Shown piece after piece: positions 41,923 to 49,551 of a stretch of 64,000 nucleotides of DNA. How positions within the stretch are numbered: the first letter of the stretch is position 1; the number at the start of each line of letters is the position of its first letter. The notes under the pieces are model-generated. The model was given only the letters and a program-made list of their open reading frames with translations. It searched no databases and was not told the origin of the DNA. A program made the position numbers and the translations under genes. This DNA is from Novosphingobium resinovorum. Its GTDB lineage: Bacteria > Pseudomonadota > Alphaproteobacteria > Sphingomonadales > Sphingomonadaceae. The stretch spans positions 2,294,001-2,358,000 of the forward strand of contig NZ_CP017075.1 in assembly GCF_001742225.1 (NCBI RefSeq). Reading direction: 5' to 3'.

Positions 41923-42428
41923 CCTTCAAGCCGGATGCCGCCTCCATCAGCGCAATCCCGCAGGCATCGACCGCGACCCCGGCGACGGAGCAGATCGGCG
42001 GTGCAGCCGGTAGCGCGCCCATGCGCTTTTCGCAGGAGGGCCACGCCCATCCGCGCCTGACCAGCACCACCTATGTGACGCTCGGCAGCAACGGGCAGGC
42101 ATTTGCCCTGTTCTCGCGCAGCTTCACCAACAAGCCGGGGCTCAACCTCACCGAGACCGATGCAGCGGCGGGTTCGCAGCCGCTATCGTTGCGCGGCCTG
42201 ACCTGGCAGCAGGATGCCAACGGCAAGTACTACGGCGTCACCGTCGAGGGCATGCGCGCCCGCGCGCTGCCCCAGCTCTCGGTTGTGTCCGGAATTCTGA
42301 CCGCCGTCATCACCGGCGTGAACTCCATCGTTACCGCCCTGACCGGCTACAACGTCTTCGGCGGCCCGGCCGTCGGCGCGACGGTATCCGTTATTGCCGT
42401 CGCCCGCTCGGACGTGGCGGCCACCTGA
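41919..42428 (+). CDS. hypothetical structural protein
   Basis: 169 residues from ATG 41919 (ATGA overlap). Polar Ala/Thr-rich, with a collar-like EGHAHPRLTSTTYVTLG segment typical of fibre tip proteins and a C-terminal region resembling the previous gene in composition. Probably forms part of the same appendage. Confidence 0.6.
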   Translation: MTFKPDAASISAIPQASTATPATEQIGGAAGSAPMRFSQEGHAHPRLTSTTYVTLGSNGQAFALFSRSFTNKPGLNLTETDAAAGSQPLSLRGLTWQQDANGKYYGVTVEGMRARALPQLSVVSGILTAVITGVNSIVTALTGYNVFGGPAVGATVSVIAVARSDVAAT

Positions 42429-42461
42429 GCGATTCAACGGGCGCGGGCATCGCCGTACATC
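42429..42461 (+). promoter_or_regulatory. late-promoter-like element 2
   Basis: GCGATTCAACG (42429-42439), 16 bp, then TACATC (42456-42461). It begins immediately at the end of the previous gene and lies 42 bp before ATG 42503. No clear hairpin follows. Confidence 0.5.
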
Positions 42462-42502
42462 CGCCGCACTGGCATCTTTCACCAATGGTCCCGGAGAACG
42501 TC

Positions 42503-42733
42503 ATGCATCGCATCTTCACCCACATCGCCGCCGCCGCCCTCGGGGTCTGCGCCCTCGCAAGAGCTTCGATCGATTTCGTGGCGGTCGTCGCATCCGATAT
42601 CTCGAGAGTGGTTCTCAGCGCCGTCGCCGCTCTGGTCGACCTTGTCCCGGCTTTCGCCACCGGCGATGAATTCCGCTTCGCCAACTCGCACCCCCGCTCG
42701 ATCTTCGAGACCCGGCGCGCCGGCTTGGCCTGA
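42503..42733 (+). CDS. small membrane-type protein
   Basis: 76 residues from ATG 42503 (GGAG seven bases upstream). One or two hydrophobic stretches (FTHIAAAALGVCALARASID, FVAVVASDISRVVLSAVAAL) and a polar tail. It stands between two promoter-like elements and before a terminator, so it may be a separate transcription unit. Function unknown. Confidence 0.55.
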   Translation: MHRIFTHIAAAALGVCALARASIDFVAVVASDISRVVLSAVAALVDLVPAFATGDEFRFANSHPRSIFETRRAGLA

Positions 42734-42755
42734 GGGCCAGCCTACAGCTTGAGGG

Positions 42756-42782
42756 AGGGCGGTCAGCGATGGCCGCCCTTTT
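42756..42782 (+). terminator. Rho-independent terminator
   Basis: GGGCGG (42757-42762) pairs with CCGCCC (42773-42778) around a 10-base loop and is followed by TTTT (42779-42782). It lies 23 bp after the small membrane gene and just before promoter-like element 3. Confidence 0.65.
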
Positions 42783-42794
42783 CGTATGGGCGTC

Positions 42795-42827
42795 GCGATT
42801 CAACGTCCCCGCCCTGCGCCATACACC
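42795..42827 (+). promoter_or_regulatory. late-promoter-like element 3
   Basis: GCGATTCAACG (42795-42805), 16 bp, TACACC (42822-42827), directly after the terminator at 42756-42782. The next ATG (42834) is seven bases past the TA element, so a transcript started here would be nearly leaderless. Confidence 0.5.
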
Positions 42828-42833
42828 CGCCCC

Positions 42834-43469
42834 ATGGCCAGCCTGATCGAACTCTGCAACCGGGCGCTCGCGAACATCGCCAAGGGCGAGATCGCCAGCC
42901 TCAACGAGGCAACGCCCGAATCGAAGCAGTGCGTCCGCTTCGCGCAGCCGCTCCTCAACGAGATGATCGCGTGGTCGGACAACATGCCACTCGGCCGCCG
43001 CCGCGTGGTTCTCGCCGAGCTGGTGAACGATCGCCCGTCCGAATGGCTTTACGCCTACGCCAAGCCGTCGGACATGGAGACGCCTCTCGCGATCCGCCGA
43101 CAGGACGACCCGGCCACGTGCCTGCCGGAGGGCGGGCCATACAACTTCCCACTGCAGGACGGTCAGGCCCTGCGCTTCATGCTGGAGGGCGACAAGCTCT
43201 ACAGCAACGTCGCCACCGCTACGCTCATCTACACGGCGAACAGCCTGCAGGCATCCGAGCTGGGCGGGTTGATGCAGGAGGCATTCGTCAACGAGTTGTC
43301 GGTGCGGATTTCCATGCCGCTGACCAAGGACCCCAAGGTCAAGCAGGCTCTTATCCCGCTCGCCCGCGAATCGCGCGGCAATGCCATCGCCCACGAAGAG
43401 AACAAGATGCCGCAGCGCCAGGTGACCTATGTGTCCGAGGCGGAACTGGCCCGCATGGGCATGCTCTGA
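42834..43469 (+). CDS. head-tail adaptor protein (tail tubular protein A-like)
   Basis: 211 residues from ATG 42834. SLIELCNRALANIAKGEIAS, QCVRFAQPLLNEMIAWSDNM and a W-x-YAYAKPSDM region, then a C-terminal LMQEAFVNELSVRISMPLTK helix match the gp11/tail-tubular-A-like adaptors of podoviruses. It bridges portal and tail nozzle. Overlaps the next gene by one base. Confidence 0.78.
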   Translation: MASLIELCNRALANIAKGEIASLNEATPESKQCVRFAQPLLNEMIAWSDNMPLGRRRVVLAELVNDRPSEWLYAYAKPSDMETPLAIRRQDDPATCLPEGGPYNFPLQDGQALRFMLEGDKLYSNVATATLIYTANSLQASELGGLMQEAFVNELSVRISMPLTKDPKVKQALIPLARESRGNAIAHEENKMPQRQVTYVSEAELARMGML

Positions 43470-44131
43470 TGGCGAATTTCCGCAGCGCTCAGCCGAATTT
43501 CAGCAAGGGCGAGCTTGCTCCGCACCTCCACGGACGGTTCGATGTCGACGCCTACACCTCGGCGGTCAAGCGTGCCCGCAACGTCATGGTGCTCAAGTAC
43601 GGCGGCCTGACCAAGCGGCCCGGCACGCACCTGGTTGCGGAGGTGTTGGACTACAGCATGCCGAACCGCCTCCTCCCGTTCCAGTTCTCCCTGACCCAGA
43701 CCTATGCCCTTGAGATGGGGCACGGGTACATGAGCCCCTGCGCCTTCGGCGGCCGCCTCATCGAGACGGAACTGACCATCACCGCGATCACAAACGCGGC
43801 GCAGGCCCGGGTTTCCGCCGCGTTTCACGGCTACACTGTCGGCAACCGCGTCTTCCTGACCGGCATTGCGGGCGCGCTGGGCGATTTCCTCAATGGCCGC
43901 GTGTGGAAGGTGACCAGCGTGATCGATGCGGGGAGCTTCACCATCAACGCGAACACGACCGGCCTTGCAGCCTTCACAACGGCGGAGGGTGGCGTCACCC
44001 GCACCGAGGCGCCCGACCCCGATCCGGTCGATCCCGTTGTTCCGCCGGTCGTTCCGCCTCCTACCCCGCCGGTCATCGCGCCCGGTGGCAGCTGGAAGCG
44101 CGACTACTACGCCGAACCGGATCCGCTCTGA
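43469..44131 (+). CDS. tail nozzle protein, N-terminal part (gene split)
   Basis: 220 residues. MANFRSAQPNFSKGELAPHL, RARNVMVLKYGGLTKRPGTH, FQFSLTQTYALEMGHGYM are the N terminus of the large podoviral nozzle/stabilisation protein. After a SPOR-free beta domain (HGYTVGNRVFLTGIAGALGD) it runs into a Pro-rich stretch (PVDPVVPPVVPPPTPP) and stops at TGA 44129-44131. Relatives continue in one chain; here the rest is the next gene, whose ATG overlaps the stop by one base. Confidence 0.8.
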   Translation: MANFRSAQPNFSKGELAPHLHGRFDVDAYTSAVKRARNVMVLKYGGLTKRPGTHLVAEVLDYSMPNRLLPFQFSLTQTYALEMGHGYMSPCAFGGRLIETELTITAITNAAQARVSAAFHGYTVGNRVFLTGIAGALGDFLNGRVWKVTSVIDAGSFTINANTTGLAAFTTAEGGVTRTEAPDPDPVDPVVPPVVPPPTPPVIAPGGSWKRDYYAEPDPL

Positions 44132-45945
44132 TGGGTGTCGCGCGCGTCTATCAGGTGGGCTCGGCCTATAACGGCAGCGAGCTGGCGGATCTCGATTACG
44201 AGCAGACCGCCGATACGATGTACCTCGCCCACATCGATCATGCCCCGGCCAAGCTGGTTCGCGAGGGTCATACGCAGTGGGAGTTCATCGACGTGACGTT
44301 CGGCCCGGCGCTGGACCCGCCGACTGGCTGCGCGGCCGTCGCCACCACGCCCAACGTCGACGACGAGAACGACGGCGAAAACTACTTCCCGCAGCCGGCG
44401 CGGTACTGCGTGACGACCATCGACGAGAACGGGCTGGAAAGCCGCGCTTCCAACGTGGCCGCCGCGACCAACGATCTGACGCTCAAGCGTAACTACAACA
44501 CGATCACCTTCACCGCGCCTGCCAGCGGCGGGGATCGCTACAAGGTCTACAAGGCGGAAAACTCGCAGTTCTTCGGATACATCGGCACGACCGAGAGCCT
44601 GACGTTCCGCGACGACAACATCGGACCCGCGCTCGATCAGGCCCCGCCGGAAGCCTACAACCCGTTCGGCGAGACCGCGTCCGACTACCCCTCGACCGTG
44701 ACGCTGTTCGAGCAGCGCTCGATGTGGGCACGCACCCGCAACGCCCCCAACGCGGTCTACACCTCGCGATCGGCCGAGCTGGAGAACATGGATCGCTCGC
44801 AGCCGCTGCGCGAGAATGACAGCCTCTCGTTCACCATCGTCGCGGGGCGCGTGAACTCGATCAACCAGCTGGTCAGCACCACCGGTCTGCTCGCGCTTTC
44901 GTCCGATTCCATCTTCACGATCGATGGCGACGGCCAGGGCGGCATCCTCGTCGGCAACTCGCCGCCGTCGCCGAAGCGGCAGATCGGGCGCGGCGCCTCG
45001 CGGCTCCCGGCGATCGTCGTCGACAACGTGGTGTTCTACTGCCCGTCGGTCGGCAACACCGTGCGCACCATCTTCTACTCGTTCGATGTTGACGGCCAGA
45101 AGTCGAACGACGTGTCGATCTTCTCCCCTCACTTCTTCGAGGGCTTCTCCATCGTGTCGTGGTGCTATGCGCAGGAGCCCCGGTCGATGATCTGGGCCTG
45201 CCGCTCCGACGGCGCGCTGCTGTGCTTCACCTGGGAGCAGGAGCAGAACGTGTGGGGCTGGACCCTGTGCGAGACCGACGGGAAGTTCCTCGACTGCATC
45301 TCGATCTCCGAGGACGGCGAGGACCGGGTGTATTTCATCGTCGAGCGAGACGTGCAGGGCACGACCAAGCGCTTCGTCGAGCGGCTGGCGCCGCACCTGT
45401 GGTCCGACGTGTCCGACTGCGTGTTTCTCGACTGCGCCGTCTCGGCTCAGTTTGAGGAGCCGCGCGCCACCTTCACCGGTCTGTGGCATCTGGAGGGCCG
45501 CACGATCGCCGGGCTCGCCGACGGCGTCGCGGTGTTCAACCTGGTCGTTGCGAACGGCTCGGTCACGCTGCCGTCGATCAAGCCCACTGCCAGCAAGGTC
45601 ACCTTCGGCATCCCGTTCACCGCGGATATCCAGACCCTGCCGCTGCGCATGAACGTGCCGGGCAGCGGCTGGAACGTAGGTCGCATCCAGCAGCCCGGCG
45701 ACGTGGTGCTTACGCTGCGCGATAGCCGATCGGTCATGGCCGGGATCAGCGAGCAGCACCTCAACCTCATCAAGAGCCGGGTCGACGAGGCATACGGCGC
45801 GCCTGATGACCTGATGACTGGGGACTACATCGCGACGATGGAGAACATCACGACGGATGGCATCAACGTGCTGATCCGCTCCACCGCGCCGCTTCCGCTC
45901 ACCGTCCTTGGTATCGCGCCCGACGTGGTGCTCCACGGTGGATAG
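44131..45945 (+). CDS. tail nozzle protein, C-terminal part (gene split)
   Basis: 604 residues from ATG 44131. It begins with VARVYQVGSAYNGSELADLD and YEQTADTMYLAHIDHAPAKL, which in related phages lies in the middle of one nozzle protein. The remainder is beta-propeller-like (LFEQRSMWARTRNAPNAVYT, SLSFTIVAGRVNSINQLVST, AQEPRSMIWACRSDGALLCF) and ends in ADVVLHGG-type strands. It forms the tail tube tip through which DNA leaves. The TGATG junction implies translational coupling, or a -1 frameshift giving a fused form. Confidence 0.8.
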   Translation: MGVARVYQVGSAYNGSELADLDYEQTADTMYLAHIDHAPAKLVREGHTQWEFIDVTFGPALDPPTGCAAVATTPNVDDENDGENYFPQPARYCVTTIDENGLESRASNVAAATNDLTLKRNYNTITFTAPASGGDRYKVYKAENSQFFGYIGTTESLTFRDDNIGPALDQAPPEAYNPFGETASDYPSTVTLFEQRSMWARTRNAPNAVYTSRSAELENMDRSQPLRENDSLSFTIVAGRVNSINQLVSTTGLLALSSDSIFTIDGDGQGGILVGNSPPSPKRQIGRGASRLPAIVVDNVVFYCPSVGNTVRTIFYSFDVDGQKSNDVSIFSPHFFEGFSIVSWCYAQEPRSMIWACRSDGALLCFTWEQEQNVWGWTLCETDGKFLDCISISEDGEDRVYFIVERDVQGTTKRFVERLAPHLWSDVSDCVFLDCAVSAQFEEPRATFTGLWHLEGRTIAGLADGVAVFNLVVANGSVTLPSIKPTASKVTFGIPFTADIQTLPLRMNVPGSGWNVGRIQQPGDVVLTLRDSRSVMAGISEQHLNLIKSRVDEAYGAPDDLMTGDYIATMENITTDGINVLIRSTAPLPLTVLGIAPDVVLHGG

Positions 45946-46399
45946 CCGCGTCACGGTGGTCCCGGCGGAGCGCCGCCACATCACCACGATCGCCAACCGC
46001 CTGCGTGACATCGACCAGGAGGAATGCGCTGCCATGGGCCGCACCGCCAAGGCGGCCTTGCGGCTGGCGCACACGACCAGCGCGAAGGCGTGGACCGCGA
46101 TCGTCGATGGGCGCCCCGAGGCGATGTTCGGCGTCGTCGTCGAAGATCTGATCAGCGGAATCGGCACGCCGTGGTTTCTCGGCACCGACGAGGTCTATCG
46201 CCACGGGCGCGAGCTGCTGATGTGGGGGCCGGGGTTCGTCTCGCGACTGAGCGATTCATCGCCGACGCTGCGCAACCTAGTGTCGGCCCGCAACCGCCAG
46301 GCGATCCGCCTTCTGGAGCGCTGGGGTTTCACGGTCGAGGAGAACGAGGTGGTCGTGCGCGGCGTGGCATTCCGTCATTTCGAGAAGGTGAGCGCCTGA
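45938..46399 (+). CDS. T7 gp13-like internal protein (DUF2833, GNAT-like fold)
   Basis: 153 residues from GTG 45938. IVDGRPEAMFGVVVEDLISG, GTPWFLGTDEVYRHGRELLM and NRQAIRLLERWGFTVEENEV follow DUF2833, the family of T7 gp13; the layout is that of an acetyltransferase fold. In T7 gp13 aids virion assembly. Its place directly before gp14- and transglycosylase-like genes repeats T7 order. Confidence 0.8.
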   Translation: MDSRVTVVPAERRHITTIANRLRDIDQEECAAMGRTAKAALRLAHTTSAKAWTAIVDGRPEAMFGVVVEDLISGIGTPWFLGTDEVYRHGRELLMWGPGFVSRLSDSSPTLRNLVSARNRQAIRLLERWGFTVEENEVVVRGVAFRHFEKVSA

Positions 46400-46896
46400 T
46401 GTGCGGGCCCGCAGCACCAATCATTGCGGCTGGCCTCGCTGCCGCCAGCGCTGCGACCGGCGCGCTCGCGGCCAACGCGCAGGCGCGGTTTCAGGCGAAG
46501 ATCGCCGATCGCAACGCGGCCATGGAACGCGAGGCGGGTCAACAGGAGCTGCAGAACACCCGCGAGGCCGCGCTCGACCACTATCGCAAGGTCGGCCAGC
46601 TCAAGGGTGCCCAGCGCGCGCGGGCCGCTGCCGCCGGTGTCGGTGTGGATTTCGGGACGGCCGCCGACGTGGTTGCCGATACCGAGATGCTGAGCCGCGA
46701 GGACGTCGGCCGTATCTACCGCCAAGGCGCGGAGAACCTGCGCGGTCATGACATCGCCGGCTCGAACTACAAGGGGCAGGCCGCTGCGTCGCGCCAGGCA
46801 GGTAAGGCGGCCTTGGTCAAAGGTGCGTTCGACGCGGGCTCCTCGCTTCTCAGCGCCGCCAACCAGTACAGCAAGATGAAGGCAGGGAGCCAGTAA
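46399..46896 (+). CDS. T7 gp14-like internal virion protein
   Basis: 165 residues. Hydrophobic N terminus (PAAPIIAAGLAAASAATGAL), then a long Ala/Gln/Arg helix (ARFQAKIADRNAAMEREAGQ) and a Gly/Ala-rich end. T7 gp14 is ejected first and makes the outer-membrane channel. Starts in a TGATG overlap. Confidence 0.78.
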   Translation: MCGPAAPIIAAGLAAASAATGALAANAQARFQAKIADRNAAMEREAGQQELQNTREAALDHYRKVGQLKGAQRARAAAAGVGVDFGTAADVVADTEMLSREDVGRIYRQGAENLRGHDIAGSNYKGQAAASRQAGKAALVKGAFDAGSSLLSAANQYSKMKAGSQ

Positions 46897-49026
46897 TTGC
46901 CCCGCGTCCCTAACTATCAGCCTGGGCAGGTCGGCCCCGTTCGCACCACGGGCGAGCGCTTTCAGGCACCGAGCGGCCCCGGCGCGGCTGGCATCCTCGC
47001 GGAGGGTCTGGCTGGCGCATCGCGGATCTTCAGTCAGCAGGACCAAATCAACGCCGAGAACGACGAGACCCAGTCGCGTCTCGCGCTCGCGCAGGCCCGG
47101 AACCAGTACGCCAGCGCCGTCGACCAATACAAGGGGACCAAGCTGGGCGCTGCCCGCGCCGGGCAGGAGGGCTTCGACAAGGGCCTAGACCAGATCCGCG
47201 AGGGCGCGCTCAAATCTGCCACCTCTCCCCGCATGCGCCGCATGATCGAGGAGGGTTTGCTCGACATCGACGGCACCGCGCGCCGCATGGGGGCCAGCCA
47301 TGCCCTGGGCGAGAGCCGGGCGGAGACGTCCGCGAGCTTCCAGATCGAGCAGGATTCGCTGATTGATGCAGCGGTCTCGTCAGATAGCCCGCAGTTCCGC
47401 GACCAATCCGGGCTCCAGTTGCGTGACAGCGTGCGCCGCCAGCTGCAGTTCGATGGCTTCGACGAGGCTGCGATGCCAGACGCTTACGCCGTCGCGGAGA
47501 AGGCGGCGATGTCGAAGATGCACGCGGGCGTGCTCGATCGCATGTTCGCGCAGGCCGATCCTGATATTGACGAGGTCGGTCAGTACCTTGGCGCCTACCG
47601 CGACGAGATCACCAGCGATCTCTACACCAAGACGCTCGCCCGCCTGCAGGGGCCGCTGCAGGAGCGTGTCGACGACTACCGCGCGGATCTAATCCCCGGG
47701 GGGCCGGTCGAGGGCACGGCTCCCGCCGGTTCCGCCCCGGGGCCATGGCAGGGCGTTGCCGTCGATGTGGCCAAACGCTTCGGTCTCGATCCCTCCGACG
47801 TCGCCGCCGTCATGTCTTACGAGACCGGCGGCACCTTCTCCCCGACCATCATGGGCGGCAAGGGCGGTCAGTACATGGGGCTGATCCAGTTCGGCCCGGC
47901 GGAACGCAAGAAGTACGGGATCGACAAGACGTCCGACCCGGCCAAGTGGACGAAGGCCGTCGGCGATTACCTGGAGGATCGCGGGTTCAAGCGCGGCATG
48001 GGCATGATGGACCTCTACTCCACCATCAACGCGGGCCAGCCCGGCCGGTACAATGCCAGCGACGGCAACGGCACGGTGACCAGCCACGTCACCGAAATTC
48101 TTGGAGCCCACAAGGAGAAGGCCAAGGGCTGGCTGGGCGGGGCGGGCGTCTACAGCAACGCGCCCCGGCAGTGGGACAAGGCGGCGAAATTCGCACAGAT
48201 TGATGAATATGCAGCCAAGGAAGAATGGTCCCCGGAGCAGACCAAGCGGGTGCGCAACGTCTGGGCGCGTCGCATGTCGACCGACGAGGGCTTGCTGTCC
48301 GAACAGCGGCGCTCGGCCGACGAAGCGGCCACCACCTTGCTTGCTGGTGCGGGAGACAAGTTCCGCACCTCGATGATCCCGCCAGCCACCTGGTCGCAGC
48401 TGAGCCCCGACCAGAAGATCCAGTTCCAGAACATCGAGAAGCAACTGACCAAGGCGGAGGCGCCTACGGCGAACGGCGAGGCGGTTGTCGCGTTGCACCG
48501 CATGGCGGCGGGCGGCCTTGGCGATCAGGCCAAGTTCGCGGGTCTCAACCTGGCCAAGTATCGAGCGTACATGACGCCGGGCGAGTACGACGAGATCGCT
48601 ACCGCACAGGTCAAGGCGCAGCAGGATCTGCGCAACCCGAAGGCGCAGGACACGCGTGGCAAGATTGACGGCGCAATCACACGCGCCAAGAAGTGGGTGG
48701 GCGTCGAGGTCGACAAAAACCCGACCGAGGGCTTTCGCGTCCGGCGCTACATGGAATCGCGTGCGGCCGATGAGGCGGTTGGCGGCAAGACGCTGAGCGA
48801 TGCCGATTATGACCGGCTGTTCCGTGACGCGACGCGCGACTTCGCTTGGCAGAACACGTTCCTCGGCATCGGTACCAGCAAGGGCACGAAGCGGTCGAGC
48901 GAGGCGCTATCGCCGAACTACCGGTCTGTCATCGTGTCCAGCTTCCGCCGTGCGAACGGGCGTGATCCAAGCGAGGACGAGATCGTTACGGCTTGGGAGG
49001 CAATGGGGAAGCCGGGTAGTCAGTGA
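46897..49026 (+). CDS. internal virion protein with lytic transglycosylase domain
   Basis: 709 residues from TTG 46897, immediately after the gp14-like stop. The first 270 are helical (gp15-like). From about 285, VAVDVAKRFGLDPSDVAAVM then SYETGGTFSPTIMGGKGGQY and MGLIQFGPAERKKYG form a lysozyme/transglycosylase fold with Glu 309 as the likely catalytic acid. The C-terminal half is helical. It should be ejected with the DNA and open peptidoglycan locally, as T7 gp16 does. Confidence 0.85.
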   Translation: MPRVPNYQPGQVGPVRTTGERFQAPSGPGAAGILAEGLAGASRIFSQQDQINAENDETQSRLALAQARNQYASAVDQYKGTKLGAARAGQEGFDKGLDQIREGALKSATSPRMRRMIEEGLLDIDGTARRMGASHALGESRAETSASFQIEQDSLIDAAVSSDSPQFRDQSGLQLRDSVRRQLQFDGFDEAAMPDAYAVAEKAAMSKMHAGVLDRMFAQADPDIDEVGQYLGAYRDEITSDLYTKTLARLQGPLQERVDDYRADLIPGGPVEGTAPAGSAPGPWQGVAVDVAKRFGLDPSDVAAVMSYETGGTFSPTIMGGKGGQYMGLIQFGPAERKKYGIDKTSDPAKWTKAVGDYLEDRGFKRGMGMMDLYSTINAGQPGRYNASDGNGTVTSHVTEILGAHKEKAKGWLGGAGVYSNAPRQWDKAAKFAQIDEYAAKEEWSPEQTKRVRNVWARRMSTDEGLLSEQRRSADEAATTLLAGAGDKFRTSMIPPATWSQLSPDQKIQFQNIEKQLTKAEAPTANGEAVVALHRMAAGGLGDQAKFAGLNLAKYRAYMTPGEYDEIATAQVKAQQDLRNPKAQDTRGKIDGAITRAKKWVGVEVDKNPTEGFRVRRYMESRAADEAVGGKTLSDADYDRLFRDATRDFAWQNTFLGIGTSKGTKRSSEALSPNYRSVIVSSFRRANGRDPSEDEIVTAWEAMGKPGSQ

Positions 49027-49208
49027 CTTTTTGGGGGTTGCGGGCCTTCTGGAACTAAAAGCACCGCCAATATTAAAAATAAAACGAAAATAGCGGCGAC
49101 GTTCCAGTCATCGATGCAGAACGATACCCCGATCGTACCGCAAACAATGCAAGCCCGGCACCAGAACTGATAACTATTTCCATCCCATTCCGGGCGCATT
49201 TTACTCAT
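49020..49208 (-). CDS. small membrane protein, antisense accessory gene
   Basis: 62 residues from ATG 49208. Polar N terminus (SKMRPEWDGNSYQFWCRACI), then one membrane helix (WNVAAIFVLFLILAVLLVPE) and a Pro-rich end. It is encoded opposite to the late genes, is AT-richer than they are, and overlaps the stop of the upstream membrane gene by eight bases. Its own stop overlaps the 3' end of the transglycosylase gene. Confidence 0.65.
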   Translation of the reverse strand: MSKMRPEWDGNSYQFWCRACIVCGTIGVSFCIDDWNVAAIFVLFLILAVLLVPEGPQPPKSH

Positions 49209-49491
49209 CGAACGGTGTTCGCGTTGATCGCGACGCCCTGCGTCGCAAGATGGCGCGGTAAACATACCAAATTGTAACGCCGCCCGTCAGCCATCCAAGG
49301 GCCGCCATCGCATAATTTCCTGAAAGTGCGGCGAGCCCCGAGATTGCTAAGACGCCATAAAGAAAACAGCCAGCACGACGTTCTGGGCCTTTATGTTCGG
49401 GCATCATCAAATTGAGCACCACCACAACGATGCTCCAGATGATGACGGCACCGATGTATGCCCCGATGAAATGCAGCAATGAAGTGAGCAT
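49201..49491 (-). CDS. membrane protein, antisense accessory gene
   Basis: 96 residues from ATG 49491 (GGGG upstream). Three hydrophobic helices (LHFIGAYIGAVIIWSIVVVV, CFLYGVLAISGLAALSGNYA, ALGWLTGGVTIWYVYRAIL) and a basic tail (RRRASRSTRTPFDE). With the 62-residue gene it forms an inverted two-gene unit inside the late operon, a common form of lysogen-expressed moron. Exclusion of other phages is possible; no family recognised. Confidence 0.65.
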   Translation of the reverse strand: MLTSLLHFIGAYIGAVIIWSIVVVVLNLMMPEHKGPERRAGCFLYGVLAISGLAALSGNYAMAALGWLTGGVTIWYVYRAILRRRASRSTRTPFDE

Positions 49492-49497
49492 GTGACC

Positions 49498-49547
49498 CCG
49501 ATTCAACCCGCTGCATGCCGCCCATAGGGTCGCCTCGTCAAGCGAGG
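49498..49547 (+). promoter_or_regulatory. late-promoter-like element 4 plus hairpin
   Basis: CCGATTCAACC (49498-49508, two mismatches to the motif at its ends), 16 bp, TAGGGT (49525-49530), then a hairpin CCTCG/CGAGG (49533-49547). It restarts transcription after the inverted membrane pair, 22 bp before ATG 49552. Confidence 0.5.
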
Positions 49548-49551
49548 TCCT

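Noticed and set aside
44107..46185. Long minus-strand frame (692 codons) opposite the tail nozzle and DUF2833 genes
   Set aside because: Shadow of real plus-strand genes; no recognisable domain and no plausible promoter or ribosome site.
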